Origin: CAZTQN01 sp964615765 | Lineage (GTDB): Bacteria > Planctomycetota > Phycisphaerae > Phycisphaerales > UBA1924 | Direction of reading: 5' to 3' | Length of the DNA: 64,000 nucleotides | NCBI GenBank assembly: GCA_964615765.1 | Contig: CAZTQN010000021.1 | Span: forward strand, 1 to 64,000 | In this document: positions 17,082 to 26,054 of the stretch, piece after piece | Position numbering within the stretch: position 1 is the stretch's first letter | Layout: every line of letters begins with the position of its first letter | Program-made: the position numbers and the translations under genes | The notes under the pieces: generated by a model | Databases searched by the model: none | Seen by the model: only the letters and a program-made list of their open reading frames with translations | Told to the model about the DNA's origin: nothing

Positions 17082-18077
17082 GTGCCACGTCGCCCGGGGT
17101 TCACGCTTATCGAACTTCTCGTCGTCATCGCGATCATCGCGCTGCTGATCGGGATCCTGCTGCCGTCCTTGGGCAGCGCCCGGGAATCGGCGCGGCGGAT
17201 CAAGTGCCTGTCGGGCCAGCGGATGATCGCGCTGGCGGCAGTGATGTACGCCGAGACGCATAAAAACGGCGCGTACATTCCCACGTCCAGCGGCGGCGAC
17301 GACGACCTCGCCTATCTCAGCCCGTGGATCGAGACTCCGGCGCTCGCGATCTGCCCGAGCACCAAGAACCGCGTCGACTCCAAGGCCGTCCTTTTCGGCA
17401 ACGATCCACGCAACAAGTACGGCTACGACGTTTTCGTCCACTTGATCGACTCCGCCGACAACGGCTTGGACAACGTCGGCACGATCAGCTATCCCGACTT
17501 CTCGCGCGGCGGGCACAGCTTCGAGGTGTGGTCGTGGATGAGCAGCGTGGAAGGCGACTTCCGGTCGGTGTATCCCGACGGCTGGTACGACTCGAGTTGG
17601 GGATTCTCGAGCCACTACCAGCAGCGCGCCCTGAAGCCGGGTGACCCGGCCTGGGTGATCGAAGGCGCCACCACCGACCCCAGCGCTGACGAGAACCCCG
17701 AACCGCGAGCGGGCGACCGCTCGATTCTCAAGACCAACCGAAACGTCGATCTCCCGTCGCGCGTTCTGCTGACGCTGGATTCGGATCAGGACCATCGCGA
17801 CGGACGTCGCGAGACGCTGAACAACTGGCCAGAGCAGCAGAACAATCACGGCGACAGCGGGGTCCAGATGTCCTTCCTCGACGGGCACGCGGCCTTTGTC
17901 AAGCGGGGTCCCGCCTTGGTCGAGGCCTACCTGAACAGTCGAACTTTGGCGGCGACGGACGTGCGCACCAACATCATCGATGGGCTGCGACTCCACCCCG
18001 GCGTCGTGCAGCGCACCATTCGCGTTGACAACAGGAACGCGGTGCAGTGGGTGATCGAGCGCCCGCTCGGCCGGTGA
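17082..18077 (+). CDS. Prepilin-type cleavage/methylation protein with H-x10-DG motif
   Basis: 331 aa. The GTG at 17082 is fixed by AGGAG at 17071-17075. The very short leader MPRRPG precedes FTLIELLVVIAIIALLIGILLPSL, a class III signal cut by prepilin peptidase. The DSGVQMSFLDGHAAFVKRG block near the C-terminus is the H-x-DG signature of the large planctomycete prepilin-like family (DUF1559-related), whose members are numerous in these genomes and of unclear role, possibly minor pseudopilins or surface fibres. It differs from the small pseudopilins at 8529-10828 in size and C-terminal motif. The long AT-richer leader suggests that it is regulated on its own. Confidence 0.85.
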   Translation: MPRRPGFTLIELLVVIAIIALLIGILLPSLGSARESARRIKCLSGQRMIALAAVMYAETHKNGAYIPTSSGGDDDLAYLSPWIETPALAICPSTKNRVDSKAVLFGNDPRNKYGYDVFVHLIDSADNGLDNVGTISYPDFSRGGHSFEVWSWMSSVEGDFRSVYPDGWYDSSWGFSSHYQQRALKPGDPAWVIEGATTDPSADENPEPRAGDRSILKTNRNVDLPSRVLLTLDSDQDHRDGRRETLNNWPEQQNNHGDSGVQMSFLDGHAAFVKRGPALVEAYLNSRTLAATDVRTNIIDGLRLHPGVVQRTIRVDNRNAVQWVIERPLGR

Positions 18078-18258
18078 TTGCCTGCCCGCTGGGCGTTTGA
18101 TCGGCGTGCGGGCACGGCGGCCCGCTTCGGGGGCGGGGGCTCGGTCGGGGGCATGGGGACAGGTCGTCGTTGTTGTCGCCCCCGGTGCGCGAGCGCGCAA
18201 GCCGGGGCCGGCGTGTGTGTGACCGGATGCAGTACTCGGCTCAGAAGGAGACAGGATC

Positions 18259-21057
18259 ATGCGACTGAAGACGTGCGCGGCGATGATCGCCGCGGCTGGC
18301 GTGGTGGGGCTCGGCTCCATCGCCCTGGCTGACCCCGCCAACCGCGGGAAGGTGATCATCACCGAAATCTTCGCCAACCCGAACGACACCGGCGCCGGCG
18401 CCGGCGACAACCTTGAGTTCGTCGAGATCTTCAACACCACCAACGAGCCGATCGACATCAGCGGCTGGCGGCTGGACGACGAGGATCCGACGGCGAGCGA
18501 GCCGTTCCCGCCCGGCACCATCCTCGGGCCGCGCCAGGCGCTCGCGGTGATCGGCGCGCAGCTCGGCCTGCGCCCGAACGATCCGGCGAACGCCGGCCAG
18601 TACCTCCCGACGACGGCGATCTGGACGCTGAACTCGTTCAACACCTGCTGGGGCCGCGTCGCCGGCTCGCCCAGCGCCCTGAACGTGCTCATCGTCCCCG
18701 GCAACATCACCATCGCCAACACCCCGACGCCCTTCAACGAAGTCCCCTTCATCGTCGACGCCGACGGCGACGTGGTCGACATCGTCGCCTACGGCGGCCC
18801 CGGCTTCCCGCCGGTGACGGCCGGCCAGTCGCTGGTGCTGCGTCCGCAGTTCCTCAACGAGGTCGACAACGACCGCGCGTGCTCGTGGATCCTCGCCAGC
18901 GCCGACCCGGCCCGCCTGGTCTCGTTCCGCACGGTGTTCAACAACCCGACCACCGGCGCCCTGATCGACGTGCTCGCCGACGACGGCAACCAGGCCTCGC
19001 CCGGGATCGTCAACCAGGTCATCCCCGCCACCAGCGACTGCAACAACAACGGGATCGATGATGTCTCGGAAACCTGCGGCGCCAGCGCGACCGCGGCCGA
19101 CTGCAACGCCAACCTCATCCCCGACGCCTGCGAGCCGGACCTCAACGGCAACGGCGTGCCCGACACCTGCGACATCCTCGACGACCGCGAGCGCACGGAC
19201 CGGAACATGAACAATGTTCTGGACTTCGTCGACATCAACCTCGCCGGCGGCACCAACGGCGTCGGCGGGACGCTCGACACCAACAACAACGGCATCATCG
19301 ACGGGGCCGAGGACCAGGGCCGCGTCATCATCACCGAGATCCTTGTCGATCCGTTCACCAGCGTGACCGGCGGCGGGTTCGAGTGGGTCGAAATCCAGAA
19401 CATCTCCGCGACCCCGGTGGACATCTCCGGCTACCGCCTGCTCGACCTTGAGACGGGCGGCGACGGGTACACCCTCCCGGTGCCCGCCGGCACCATCCTC
19501 CAGGCCGGCGAGATCGCCGTGCTGGCCCAGCTCCCCGCGACGCTGAGCTCCGCGGGCGGCGTGAACTACACCGCGGACGAGATCCGCGCGATCTACGAAG
19601 CCTCCTGGGGCGCCACGACCCCGGGCGGGGCCCCGATCCGCTGGATCCCGCTGGGCCGCTGGGGCGCTCGCGCGACCAACGCGACCCCGGCCGCTGAAGT
19701 GCTCACCCTCACCCGCGGCGCCGTCATCAACGACGCCGCGGTCGACGCCACCGTCGGCTCGACCTCCGGCCCGCACCCGACGCGCCTGCGTCCCCTCTGC
19801 CGCGCCGACTTCAACAACGACAACGTCGTCTCCGTCCAGGACATCTTCGACTACCTCACGGCGTACTTCGCCGGCTCGCCCAACGCCAACATCAACGGCT
19901 CGGGCGGCGTGACGGTGCAGGACATCTTCGACTACCTCACGCTCTACTTCGCCGGCTGCATCGACTGGGTCCAGAACCGCGGGTTCATCATCGACGTCGC
20001 CAACTACTCCAACGCCAACTCCAACGGCGAACCCCTCGCCAACTGGCCCGGGTCCGACTCGCACTCCTCGTTCTATCTCCGCCCCGGCACGGGCAACTTC
20101 AGCGTCACCGGCAACAACCCCGGCACGAACTGGGCCCTCTCGATCGGCGGGCTGAACGGCGCGCGGCAGAGCACGGTGCTCAGCCCCCTCCCCTTCGGCT
20201 TCACGAACACGGGCGAGGACTTCGGCTCCCCCGGCTTCGTGCCTACCACCGAGCAGCGTCCGACGGGCGACGTGATCATCACCGAGATCGCTGGCTCGAC
20301 CAACTCGATCTACCCCGGCTCCAACCCGACCCCGCCGACGGGCCAGACCGTCGCCGGCGGGCGTGACGAGTTCGTCGAGATCTTCAACACCACCGCCCAG
20401 CCGATCGACATCAGCGGGTGGTACCTGCAGGACGAGGACGGCCGCACGCAGCCCTTCCCGGCCGGCACGATCCTCCCGCCCAACACCGCCGCGGTCATCA
20501 TCGGCGGCGACACCTTCATCCCGACCGGCACCAACCAGCCGGGCCTGATCGACCTCACCGGTCGCGACTTCACCGCCGAGTTCCGGGCCGCCTGGGGCTG
20601 CGGGTACCCGGTCATCGTCGCGAGCGACTGGTACTCCAACACGGGCGTGTTCGGGCTGGACCGTCTGGCCGACGGGCCCTCGTTCTTCAACGAGGTTCTG
20701 CGGCTTGTGAAGGCGGATGGGATCGTCGCTGACGTGGCCAACTTCGACGACGACGACACCCCCTCGGCGATCGCCCTGCCGCCCTTCGGCTGGCCCGGTG
20801 ACGCCGCGGCCGGCGTGACGACCTTCTGGAGCATCTACACCCTGCCCGGCTCCTACGACGAACTCTCCAACGACTCGGGCCTGAACTGGGCCGCGTCGCT
20901 GACCGGGTTCGACGGCGGCGTCACCAGCGTGATCAACACCGCCGTCGACGGGAACAACCGTCCGACCGGCCTGTTCAACCGCGGGATGTTCGGCTCGCCG
21001 GGCTTCGTCGAAGGGCGCACCGCCCCCGTGACGCCCCCGGGCGCCGGCTGCCCGTAA
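18259..21057 (+). CDS. Secreted lamin-tail-domain protein with internal GC-type dockerin
   Basis: 932 aa; SD AGAAGGAGA lies before the ATG. The signal peptide ends at SIALA-DP (about residue 25). The first lamin-tail domain (about 28-200) has ITEIFANP and EFVEIFNTTNEPIDISGW. A Ca-binding segment rich in DxNxNG repeats follows (about 258-320). A second lamin-tail domain starts at about 350 (ITEILVDP, WVEIQNISATPVDISGY). Its end is interrupted by a dockerin (514-568; two VQDIFDYLT repeats, ending YFAGC). A second lamin-tail end piece (FIIDVANYSN ... GSPGFVP) follows and then a full third domain (ITEIAGSTN, EFVEIFNTTAQPIDISGW). Lamin-tail domains occur in exported nucleases and adhesins; no nuclease motif is seen. 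A strong terminator follows. Confidence 0.8.
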   Translation: MRLKTCAAMIAAAGVVGLGSIALADPANRGKVIITEIFANPNDTGAGAGDNLEFVEIFNTTNEPIDISGWRLDDEDPTASEPFPPGTILGPRQALAVIGAQLGLRPNDPANAGQYLPTTAIWTLNSFNTCWGRVAGSPSALNVLIVPGNITIANTPTPFNEVPFIVDADGDVVDIVAYGGPGFPPVTAGQSLVLRPQFLNEVDNDRACSWILASADPARLVSFRTVFNNPTTGALIDVLADDGNQASPGIVNQVIPATSDCNNNGIDDVSETCGASATAADCNANLIPDACEPDLNGNGVPDTCDILDDRERTDRNMNNVLDFVDINLAGGTNGVGGTLDTNNNGIIDGAEDQGRVIITEILVDPFTSVTGGGFEWVEIQNISATPVDISGYRLLDLETGGDGYTLPVPAGTILQAGEIAVLAQLPATLSSAGGVNYTADEIRAIYEASWGATTPGGAPIRWIPLGRWGARATNATPAAEVLTLTRGAVINDAAVDATVGSTSGPHPTRLRPLCRADFNNDNVVSVQDIFDYLTAYFAGSPNANINGSGGVTVQDIFDYLTLYFAGCIDWVQNRGFIIDVANYSNANSNGEPLANWPGSDSHSSFYLRPGTGNFSVTGNNPGTNWALSIGGLNGARQSTVLSPLPFGFTNTGEDFGSPGFVPTTEQRPTGDVIITEIAGSTNSIYPGSNPTPPTGQTVAGGRDEFVEIFNTTAQPIDISGWYLQDEDGRTQPFPAGTILPPNTAAVIIGGDTFIPTGTNQPGLIDLTGRDFTAEFRAAWGCGYPVIVASDWYSNTGVFGLDRLADGPSFFNEVLRLVKADGIVADVANFDDDDTPSAIALPPFGWPGDAAAGVTTFWSIYTLPGSYDELSNDSGLNWAASLTGFDGGVTSVINTAVDGNNRPTGLFNRGMFGSPGFVEGRTAPVTPPGAGCP

Positions 21058-21085
21058 AGCGGGTCACGCTCTCAGGATCTGTCAG

Positions 21086-21115
21086 GCCCCCGGTCACTCC
21101 GACCGGGGGCTTTTT
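21086..21115 (+). terminator. Rho-independent terminator
   Basis: A perfect 10-base-pair stem GCCCCCGGTC/GACCGGGGGC with a five-base loop is followed directly by TTTTT. It lies 28 bases after the stop of the lamin-tail gene. Confidence 0.92.
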
Positions 21116-21209
21116 CGTTCCGGGTTTCCGGATACAAGAACCCGACGAGCAGATGCTGAGTGCGCTATCCTCACGGCTCAATTTTGCACACACACGAAAG
21201 GTCGATCCC

Positions 21210-22070
21210 ATGCGCATGAAGACTGTTCTGGCCCTGGCGCTCGCGGCGGGGCTGGCGGGCCCGATGACGGTGCTCGCCGAACCCAGTGGCGAGGGCGAGA
21301 AGAAGGCCGAGCAGCCCGCCGCCGCCGCTCAGACCCCCGGCACCCCCGCCGCGGCTACCCCCGCCGAGCCCGCCGCCCCGCAGGGCGTGCCGGTGCCGGA
21401 TGGCCCGGTCGTCAAGAAGACCGAGCTCGAAGGCGGCCTGGTGCTGGAAGACATCACCATCGGCGAAGGGCCCGAAGTCAAGGACGGCGCGTCCGTCGTC
21501 GCCCACTACCACGGCACGCTCAAGGCCGACCCCACCAAGGTCTTCGACTCCTCCTTCGAACGTGGCGAGCCCGTCGCGTTCCCCCTCGCCAACGTCATCC
21601 CCGGCTGGCAGAAGGGCGTGCCCGGCATGAAGGTCGGCGGCGTCCGCCGTCTGATCATCCCCGCGGCCCTCGCGTACGGCGAGCGCTCCCCCAGCCCCGA
21701 GATCCCCGCCAACAGCGACCTGGTCTTCGTGATCAAGCTGATCGACGCCGTCACGGTCGAGGACATCAAGGTCGGCGAAGGCGAAGCGGCCACCGGGCAG
21801 TGCGTCGCCGTCACCAACCACGTCATCACCGACGCCGACGGCAAGGAGATCGAGAAGACCGAGCCGGGCAAGTGGTACATCTGGTTCCCGGGCGAGCCGC
21901 CGGTGGCCATGGGCCTGGAAGGCATGAAGGTCGGCGGGAAGCGGAAGATCCGCGTGCCGAAGGAGTTCAATCGGGCCAACCCGATGCTCCCGGCCGGCCG
22001 CCCGTCGGGCGTCCCGCTGACGGTCGAGTTCGAACTCGTCGCCGTCCGCAGCCTGCAGCCGCGTCGGTAA
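21210..22070 (+). CDS. FKBP-type peptidyl-prolyl cis-trans isomerase, exported, tandem domains
   Basis: 286 aa from the ATG at 21210, which gives a good signal peptide (ending TVLA-EP). A Pro/Ala/Glu-rich linker (25-70) leads to a complete FKBP domain (74-181) with the usual active-site residues: Tyr100, FDSSF at 112-116, VIPGWQKGV at 129-137 and Tyr156 in ALAYGERSPSP. A second FKBP-like domain (183-283) has kept the fold (GMKVGGKRKIRVP) but lost the Tyr and FDSS active-site positions, so it is probably a binding or spacer domain. It would help to fold exported proteins outside the inner membrane. It has its own terminator. Confidence 0.92.
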   Translation: MRMKTVLALALAAGLAGPMTVLAEPSGEGEKKAEQPAAAAQTPGTPAAATPAEPAAPQGVPVPDGPVVKKTELEGGLVLEDITIGEGPEVKDGASVVAHYHGTLKADPTKVFDSSFERGEPVAFPLANVIPGWQKGVPGMKVGGVRRLIIPAALAYGERSPSPEIPANSDLVFVIKLIDAVTVEDIKVGEGEAATGQCVAVTNHVITDADGKEIEKTEPGKWYIWFPGEPPVAMGLEGMKVGGKRKIRVPKEFNRANPMLPAGRPSGVPLTVEFELVAVRSLQPRR

Positions 22071-22104
22071 GGCGCGTGCCTCGGCGAACGAAGAATCATC
22101 AGTC

Positions 22105-22139
22105 AGCCCCGGGGCGTCGGCTCCGGGGCTGTGCTTTTT
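22105..22139 (+). terminator. Rho-independent terminator
   Basis: The stem AGCCCCGG (22105-22112) pairs with CCGGGGCT (22123-22130), with extra pairing in the loop, followed by GTGC and TTTTT. It ends the FKBP transcript. Confidence 0.85.
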
Positions 22140-22172
22140 CAGGCGATCAAGATTCCGTGCGAGGGTGACGCC

Positions 22173-22394
22173 GTGCTGCCACGCAAGTTCGCGCCCGTGG
22201 TGTTCATCGTGCTGATGGCCCTGGTGATGTCGATGGTCATGTCGCTGGTCATGACGCTGGTCAACGCACCGATGGACGGGCGCTTGGTGGCCCGGTGGCT
22301 GCGCTCGTGGGCGATCTCGATGGTGGTCGCGACGCCGACGGCCCTGCTGGTCGCCGGGCCGCTGCGCGGGCTGACCAACCGCCTGACGCGCTAG
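22173..22394 (+). CDS. DUF2798-family small membrane protein
   Basis: 73 aa from the GTG at 22173, with GAGGG a few bases upstream. Two transmembrane helices are visible (FAPVVFIVLMALVMSMVMSLVMT and SWAISMVVATPTALLVAGP) separated by a short polar stretch. The pattern with Met-rich first helix, central W..W and late P..R matches DUF2798, a family of unknown function often near transporters. The start upstream at 22131 lies inside the FKBP terminator and is unlikely. It is convergent with the ASCH gene, three bases apart. Confidence 0.72.
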   Translation: MLPRKFAPVVFIVLMALVMSMVMSLVMTLVNAPMDGRLVARWLRSWAISMVVATPTALLVAGPLRGLTNRLTR

Positions 22395-22397
22395 GCG

Positions 22398-22925
22398 TCA
22401 GTGGGCCGTGCGACCGGGACGGTGCGGACGGATGACAAACCACGACCGACCGTACGACGGGCCGCACGCCGGGCCTTCGTCGGCGTGCGCGACGTCGCGC
22501 AGATGGATCAGCGTCGCGTAGCGGCTGGCCCGCTTGCGCCGCCAGAACGTGGGCGAGCCGAGGATGCGGTCGTTGTGCGTCGCGCGAATCGCGCGCACCG
22601 CGCGGGGCGTGAGCCCCTCGACCAGTTCCACCCCGTCCGCGATCGCCTTGGCCCGGACGTGCCCGGCGCGCTGGCGGAAATAGATCACATCGCCCACGCG
22701 GATCACGCCGAACGGGGCCACGCGGTTGACGCTCAGGCGGCACTCGATCGTCTTCCGCCCTTCCAGGATGGCGTCGAGATACTCCGGCCACAGGATCGCG
22801 ACGTGCACGCCGGGGCTGGGCGGGCGGACGAAGCGGGCGGCGCGGGGGCGTGCGGGGGCGACCCCGGCAGGATCAACAGACGGCGCCGGCGCCAGGCCGA
22901 TCGTCGCGGGCGAGAAGGCGATCAT
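22398..22925 (-). CDS. ASCH-domain protein
   Basis: 175 aa from the ATG at 22925; the upstream frame is open only as the extension of GC-rich DNA. The ASCH fold is an RNA-binding beta-barrel related to PUA and EVE. The conserved ASCH block is ILEGRKTIECRLS (53-65; G-x-K-x-x-E-x-R) followed by IRVGDVIYFR. An N-terminal Pro/Ala-rich piece of about 35 residues is not part of the domain. Some ASCH proteins act on modified nucleosides or mRNA; the substrate is unknown here. It lies 67 bases downstream of hldE on the same strand. Confidence 0.82.
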   Translation of the reverse strand: MIAFSPATIGLAPAPSVDPAGVAPARPRAARFVRPPSPGVHVAILWPEYLDAILEGRKTIECRLSVNRVAPFGVIRVGDVIYFRQRAGHVRAKAIADGVELVEGLTPRAVRAIRATHNDRILGSPTFWRRKRASRYATLIHLRDVAHADEGPACGPSYGRSWFVIRPHRPGRTAH

Positions 22926-22992
22926 GCCCGCACGATCGGACGCGGGCGGGGCCCGGGTTCCGGGATGACACAACCTTGAGACGCCGGACGGC

Positions 22993-24492
22993 TTATCCGC
23001 CACGAGCCCGTGACAGGATGCCCGTCGTGCTCTTGCCCTCGACCATCTCCAGCAGCACGACCCGCCCGCCGCTTTCCTGCACGAACGCGGCACCCGGCAC
23101 CTGATCGACGCGATACTCGGCCCCCTTGACCAGCACGTCCGGCTTGACGGCCCGGATCAGGCGCTCCGGCGTGTCGTCCTCGAACAGCACGACCGCGTCC
23201 ACGCACTCCAGCCCGCCCAGCAGCTCGGCCCGGTCGATCTCCCCGTTCACAGGGCGCGTCGGGTCCTTGCGGCCCTTAAGGCGGCGCACTGACTCGTCGG
23301 TGTTGACGGCGACGACCAGGAAGTCCCCCTCCGACGCCGCCCGACGCAGCAGCGACAGGTGCCCGCTGTGCAGCACGTCGAAGCACCCGTTGGTGAACAC
23401 GACGCGCTTGCCGTCGTTCCGCACCGCGGCGACTTCGACCAGAAGTTGCTCGAGCGTGCGCAGTTTGCCCTGGCGCCCGGCGACGCCCCCCTCGCGCAGC
23501 ATGCACTCGCGGTGGATGCGCTCGATGGGCATCGGCACCACGCCGAAGACTTCCACTTCCAGCCCCGCCGCGGCGTTGGCGAAGCGGACGGCGTCGGGCC
23601 AGGTGATCCCGTTGGCGCGGGCCGCGGCGAGGGCGGCGAGGACCATGTCGCCCGCGCCGGTCACGTCGTACACCTGCCGCGCCACCGTGGGCATCACCTG
23701 CGCCGTGCCGTGACGCTCCAGCAGCAGGGCCCCGTGCCGGTCGAGCGTGATGACCGCGGCATCCAGGTCGAGGCGCTCCATCAGCGCCGCCGCCACCGGC
23801 GCGTGCGCCGCCGGGGGGGCGTCGTCGGGAATGTCCATGCCCGAGGCCAGGGCCGCCTCGCTCCGGTTGGGCGTGATGACCGTCGCGCCGCGGTACTTGG
23901 AATAGTCCTCGATCGCCGCCGGGTCGACCAGCACCGGCACGTCCGCAGCCCGGGCCGAGTCGATCACCGCGCGGCAGACCCGCGGCGTGCACACGCCCTT
24001 GTTGTAATCCTCCAGGCAGACCACGTCCGCATCCGCCAAGGCCGCGCGGTACCGCGCGATCAGGTCTTCCTCCACGCGGCTGGGCAGCGGCTCGCGCGAT
24101 TCGTAATCGACCCGGAACATCTTCTGCGGGTGCCGATGCTGGGCCAGACCGATCAGCGACCGCTTCACCGTCGTCGGGCGGGCCGGGTCAACCACCAGCG
24201 CGTCCGCATGGACGCGCGACGCGGCAAGGGCCGAGCGCAGCAGGTCCGCCTCGCGATCATCGCCGACGACCCCGAGCGCCGTCACCCGCCCGCGCATCGC
24301 CACCAGGTCCAGGCAGACGTTGGCCGCCCCGCCCGGGCGGTCCTCGGTGCGCTGGGCGTGCAGGATGGGGACAGGGGAATCGGGGGCGAGGCGATCGGCG
24401 TTCCCGTAGACGAGCTGATCGAGCATCAGGTCGCCCACGACCAGGGCCGAGAAAGGCCGCCACGCCGAGAGCCGGTCGAGCAGTTGACTCAT
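22993..24492 (-). CDS. hldE: Bifunctional heptose-7-phosphate kinase/heptose-1-phosphate adenylyltransferase
   Basis: 499 aa, the full two-domain length. The N-terminal ribokinase-like kinase makes D-glycero-D-manno-heptose 1,7-bisphosphate: RPGGAANVCLDLVAMRG, and the anion-hole motif VTGAGDMVLAAL near 276. The C-terminal nucleotidyltransferase (from about 355) has FTNGCFDVLHSGHLSLL (about 364-380) and KGRKDPTRPVNGE, and makes ADP-heptose for the LPS inner core. The last part ends in a normal KSTTGIL. Upstream is lpxK, so lipid A and core genes lie together, evidence that this organism makes classical LPS with heptose. Confidence 0.95.
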   Translation of the reverse strand: MSQLLDRLSAWRPFSALVVGDLMLDQLVYGNADRLAPDSPVPILHAQRTEDRPGGAANVCLDLVAMRGRVTALGVVGDDREADLLRSALAASRVHADALVVDPARPTTVKRSLIGLAQHRHPQKMFRVDYESREPLPSRVEEDLIARYRAALADADVVCLEDYNKGVCTPRVCRAVIDSARAADVPVLVDPAAIEDYSKYRGATVITPNRSEAALASGMDIPDDAPPAAHAPVAAALMERLDLDAAVITLDRHGALLLERHGTAQVMPTVARQVYDVTGAGDMVLAALAAARANGITWPDAVRFANAAAGLEVEVFGVVPMPIERIHRECMLREGGVAGRQGKLRTLEQLLVEVAAVRNDGKRVVFTNGCFDVLHSGHLSLLRRAASEGDFLVVAVNTDESVRRLKGRKDPTRPVNGEIDRAELLGGLECVDAVVLFEDDTPERLIRAVKPDVLVKGAEYRVDQVPGAAFVQESGGRVVLLEMVEGKSTTGILSRARGG

Positions 24493-24516
24493 GCCGCCAA
24501 GTCTAGGAACCCAAAC

Positions 24517-25599
24517 CTAACAACCAAGCCTCGGGCGAGCGGCGAGCGCTCGGGCGATGTCGGCCTCCAACGCGTCGGCCCCGCGGTCAAACACGAGTTC
24601 CAGCACCGGCCGCCACACCGGGCAGGGCCACCGGTCCGCCGGCACGTGCCGGAGTTTGGACCAGTCCTTGTCGGTGACGACGATGGCGTCGGCCTTCGCG
24701 GCCCGGGCCCGCGCGATGAGCCGATCGAGCGTCGCCGGCGCATACGGGTCGTGGTCGGGCAGCGTCATCGCCTCGACCACTCCCCCACCACCCGGCCCCA
24801 CCGTGGCCCGGAGCGAGTGCAGGAACGCCCCGGGGTTGCCGATCGCGCAGCACCCGAGCACCCGGGCCCCGGCCAGCACGTCGAGCGGCGTCGGCGTTTC
24901 GTCCACGCCCGGAGCGCCGGCAAGCAGGCCCGTCCACACGTGCCGCGTGACGGCGTCCACGCCGCGCCCGTCGGGGCGCTGCGCCCGCACCGCGGCGTCG
25001 ATGCTCGCCAGATCCTCCGGCTTGGCACACTGCGCGTGCGTCACGATCACGCTCGTCGCCCGCGCCAGGCTGCGGATCGGCTCGCGCAGCCACCCCGCGG
25101 GAAGCAGGCGATCGGCCGAGGGCGGGCGCGTCGCGTCGATGAGCACCAGGTCGGCGTCGCGGGCCAGCCGCCGGTGCTGGAAGCCGTCGTCGAGCACGAC
25201 GCAGTCGGGCGCGTCGACGCCCGCCGCCTGCATGAGCGCGCGCAGCCCGGCGAGGCGATCCGGCTGGGCGACGATGGGGACATCGGGGAAGCGGCGGCGG
25301 TAGCTGTCGGTCTCGTCGGGCAGTCGCCCGTCGGTCGGGCGGCCGCGCTGATAGCCGCGCATCGCGACGCACGGGCGTCGCCCGGCCCGGAGCAGGAGCC
25401 CGAGCACGTGCATGACCATCGGCGTCTTGCCCGTGCCGCCGACGGAGAGATTGCCGACGCTGATGACGGGCACGTCCAGGCGTGTCACGCCGCGCCCCGC
25501 GTCGAAGCGGCGGTTGCGCCGATCGATGGCGGCGGCGTAGACCGGCTCGACCAGTCGCCCCGCCCACAGCGGGATCGGGCCGCGGGCCGGTTCAGCCAC
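24517..25599 (-). CDS. lpxK: Tetraacyldisaccharide 4'-kinase
   Basis: 360 aa. LpxK phosphorylates the 4' position of the lipid A precursor at the inner membrane. The N-terminus LWAGRLVEPVYAAAIDRRN is the membrane-associated helix, and SVGNLSVGGTGKTP (47-60) is the family form of Walker A. DDGFQHRRLARDADLVLIDATRP is the second signature, with the Mg-binding Asp residues. ALGNPGAFLHSL is here CAIGNPGAFLHSL. The start overlaps the upstream membrane-protein gene by eight bases, and hldE lies 24 bases downstream, so all are probably in one operon. Confidence 0.95.
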   Translation of the reverse strand: MAEPARGPIPLWAGRLVEPVYAAAIDRRNRRFDAGRGVTRLDVPVISVGNLSVGGTGKTPMVMHVLGLLLRAGRRPCVAMRGYQRGRPTDGRLPDETDSYRRRFPDVPIVAQPDRLAGLRALMQAAGVDAPDCVVLDDGFQHRRLARDADLVLIDATRPPSADRLLPAGWLREPIRSLARATSVIVTHAQCAKPEDLASIDAAVRAQRPDGRGVDAVTRHVWTGLLAGAPGVDETPTPLDVLAGARVLGCCAIGNPGAFLHSLRATVGPGGGGVVEAMTLPDHDPYAPATLDRLIARARAAKADAIVVTDKDWSKLRHVPADRWPCPVWRPVLELVFDRGADALEADIARALAARPRLGC

Positions 25600-26020
25600 C
25601 GCGCGGGCCCTCCGCCGGGCTCGGCGCGGGCGCGGGCGGCGCGACGCGCACCGTCCGCCGCAGCGCCCGCCGATCCGCCACGCCCAGCAGCACCGTGTGA
25701 GCCATGTCGAGCGCGGCCAGCAGCATGACCATCGCCAGCAGTGTCAAGATGATGAGCCACAGCATGAGGAACGAGCGCCCGCTCTGCGAAGCGACGCCCG
25801 TCACCGGCTCGGGCTCGACGCCCAGGGCATACGCGAGCAGCGCCGTGAGCACGAGCATGATCAGCCCGTTGGCCGTGCGGATCCGGCGCCGCCTGGGCGG
25901 GACCGACGGCGACTGCAGCCCCACGATGTGGATAGCGATGGCCAGCATCGTCGCCCCGGCCAGCGGGACGACCAGCCAGGCGGACAGCATCGCCGAGGCC
26001 AGCAGGCTCATCGCGGGCAT
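25592..26020 (-). CDS. Small membrane protein of unknown function
   Basis: 142 aa with three predicted transmembrane helices (about 4-33, 52-68 and 85-114), a basic loop RRRRIRT between the first two, and a Pro/Ala-rich C-terminal tail. There is no recognised domain. It overlaps the start of lpxK by eight bases and lies 34 bases downstream of maf, so it is co-transcribed with lipid A genes. A role linked to membrane or lipid A handling is only a guess from position. Confidence 0.68.
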   Translation of the reverse strand: MPAMSLLASAMLSAWLVVPLAGATMLAIAIHIVGLQSPSVPPRRRRIRTANGLIMLVLTALLAYALGVEPEPVTGVASQSGRSFLMLWLIILTLLAMVMLLAALDMAHTVLLGVADRRALRRTVRVAPPAPAPSPAEGPRGG

Positions 26021-26054
26021 GATATCGCGAAGGCCGCGTTTCGCCGCAGCGCCC

